A DNA stretch of 5,150 nt from NCBI GenBank assembly GCA_034716535.1, contig JAYEJW010000633.1, positions 1-5,150 of the forward strand, in the 5' to 3' direction. Each line of letters begins with the position of its first letter. Within the stretch, counting starts at the first letter, position 1. Origin of the DNA: JAYEJW01 sp034716535 (lineage in GTDB: Bacteria; Pseudomonadota; Gammaproteobacteria; Chromatiales; Chromatiaceae). A model generated the notes under the pieces. The model was not told the origin of the DNA. It ran no database searches and worked only from the letters and a program-made list of their open reading frames with translations. The translations under genes were made by a program, and so were the position numbers. Below are positions 4,813 to 5,150 of this stretch, piece by piece.

Positions 4813-5150
4813 CTACCAGCTCTCGGCCGTCCAGAGCTTGATCCGATACTTGCTTGCCGAGGCCAGGGTTTGGCCGTCGGGGGCGAAGGCGACGTCCTCA
4901 ACCGAAGAGGCGTGCCCCTGCAACGTTGCGCGGTCCTGCCCGGTCTCGGCATCCCAGAGCTTGATGGTCCCATCGGAATCCCCCGAGGCCAGTGTGCGCC
5001 CGTCGGGGGAGAAGGCGACCTCGTAAACCTGACCGATGTGCCCTTGCAGCACGGCGTGTACCTGTTCGGTCTCGACGCCCCAGAGCTTCATGGTCCCATC
5101 GGTATCCACCGAGACCAGTGTGCGCCCGTCGGGGGCGACGGCAGAAACCA
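4813..5150 (-). CDS. WD40-repeat protein, C-terminal part (runs off the right edge)
   Basis: The frame is open from the right edge to TAG at 4813-4815 and shows the end of a WD40 beta-propeller. Three repeats are visible in protein order. The first is partial (APDGRTLVSVDTDGTMKLW); the second is complete, beginning GHIGQVYEVAFSPDGRTLAS and going on to DGTIKLWDAETGQ. The last begins GHASSVEDVAFAPDGQTLAS and ends YRIKLWTAESW. The repeats have a 42-residue (126-bp) period and carry the GH, SPDG and KLWD landmarks. Such domains are scaffolds for protein binding, and in bacteria they often follow a kinase, protease or NTPase domain; the N-terminal part lies outside the window. The last blade is atypical: the SGDSDGT turn is shortened to SASKY, and LWD becomes LWT just before the stop. 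A GTG at 5107-5109 is internal, because the repeat continues upstream of it. Confidence 0.9.
   Translation of the reverse strand, partial: VSAVAPDGRTLVSVDTDGTMKLWGVETEQVHAVLQGHIGQVYEVAFSPDGRTLASGDSDGTIKLWDAETGQDRATLQGHASSVEDVAFAPDGQTLASASKYRIKLWTAESW

Noticed and set aside
1..5150. CRISPR array, tRNA or rRNA genes
   Set aside because: No regularly spaced direct repeats of CRISPR type were seen, and no cloverleaf or rRNA signature was recognised on either strand by eye.

Overview
The window looks like a gene-poor accessory stretch of a GC-rich Gram-negative chromosome, probably a gammaproteobacterium with many repeats. This rests on the style of the genes, a transposase-like remnant of a type common there, and a REP-like palindrome. 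No ribosomal or core marker is present, so the taxonomic call is weak. Only about 40% of the sequence is convincingly coding. Every convincing gene or gene fragment except some weak plus-strand candidates lies on the minus strand.

Layout: (1) The left edge (1-115) holds the tail of something on the plus strand, closed by a clear rho-independent terminator at 79-115. (2) 199-738 (minus) encodes a small membrane protein with histidines spaced like YdjM/DUF457-type predicted metal-dependent hydrolases, and its stop codon touches a stem-loop. (3) 739-1460 has no intact gene but holds a short IS91-type transposase fragment and an interrupted coding-like frame. (4) 1463-2212 (minus) encodes a YugP-type membrane zinc metallopeptidase with HEVGH and a proline-rich tail. 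(5) 2505-2771 (minus) is the C-terminal remnant of an integrase-core (DDE) transposase in which the expected catalytic Glu reads as Lys. (6) 3086-3247 (minus) is a 53-residue cysteine-rich protein with a good ribosome binding site, easily missed because longer antisense frames cover it. (7) 3564-3803 (minus) is a small acidic protein of a conserved-looking uncharacterised type. (8) 3804-4633 has no gene but carries a series of perfect or compound palindromes about 190 bp apart, ending in a REP/BIME-like element. (9) A possible 41-residue one-helix peptide (plus, 4634-4759) lies head-on to (10) the C-terminal end of a WD40-repeat protein (minus, 4813 to the right edge).

The genes do not form an obvious pathway or operon: spacers of 300-800 bp separate them, and two are framed by transposon debris. 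I see an accretion region of single-gene units, insertion-sequence scars and structured repeats. I do not see a recognisable defence or biosynthetic system. The items most worth following up are the hidden cysteine-rich gene, the palindrome series at 3905-4585 and the hydrolase and metallopeptidase genes.
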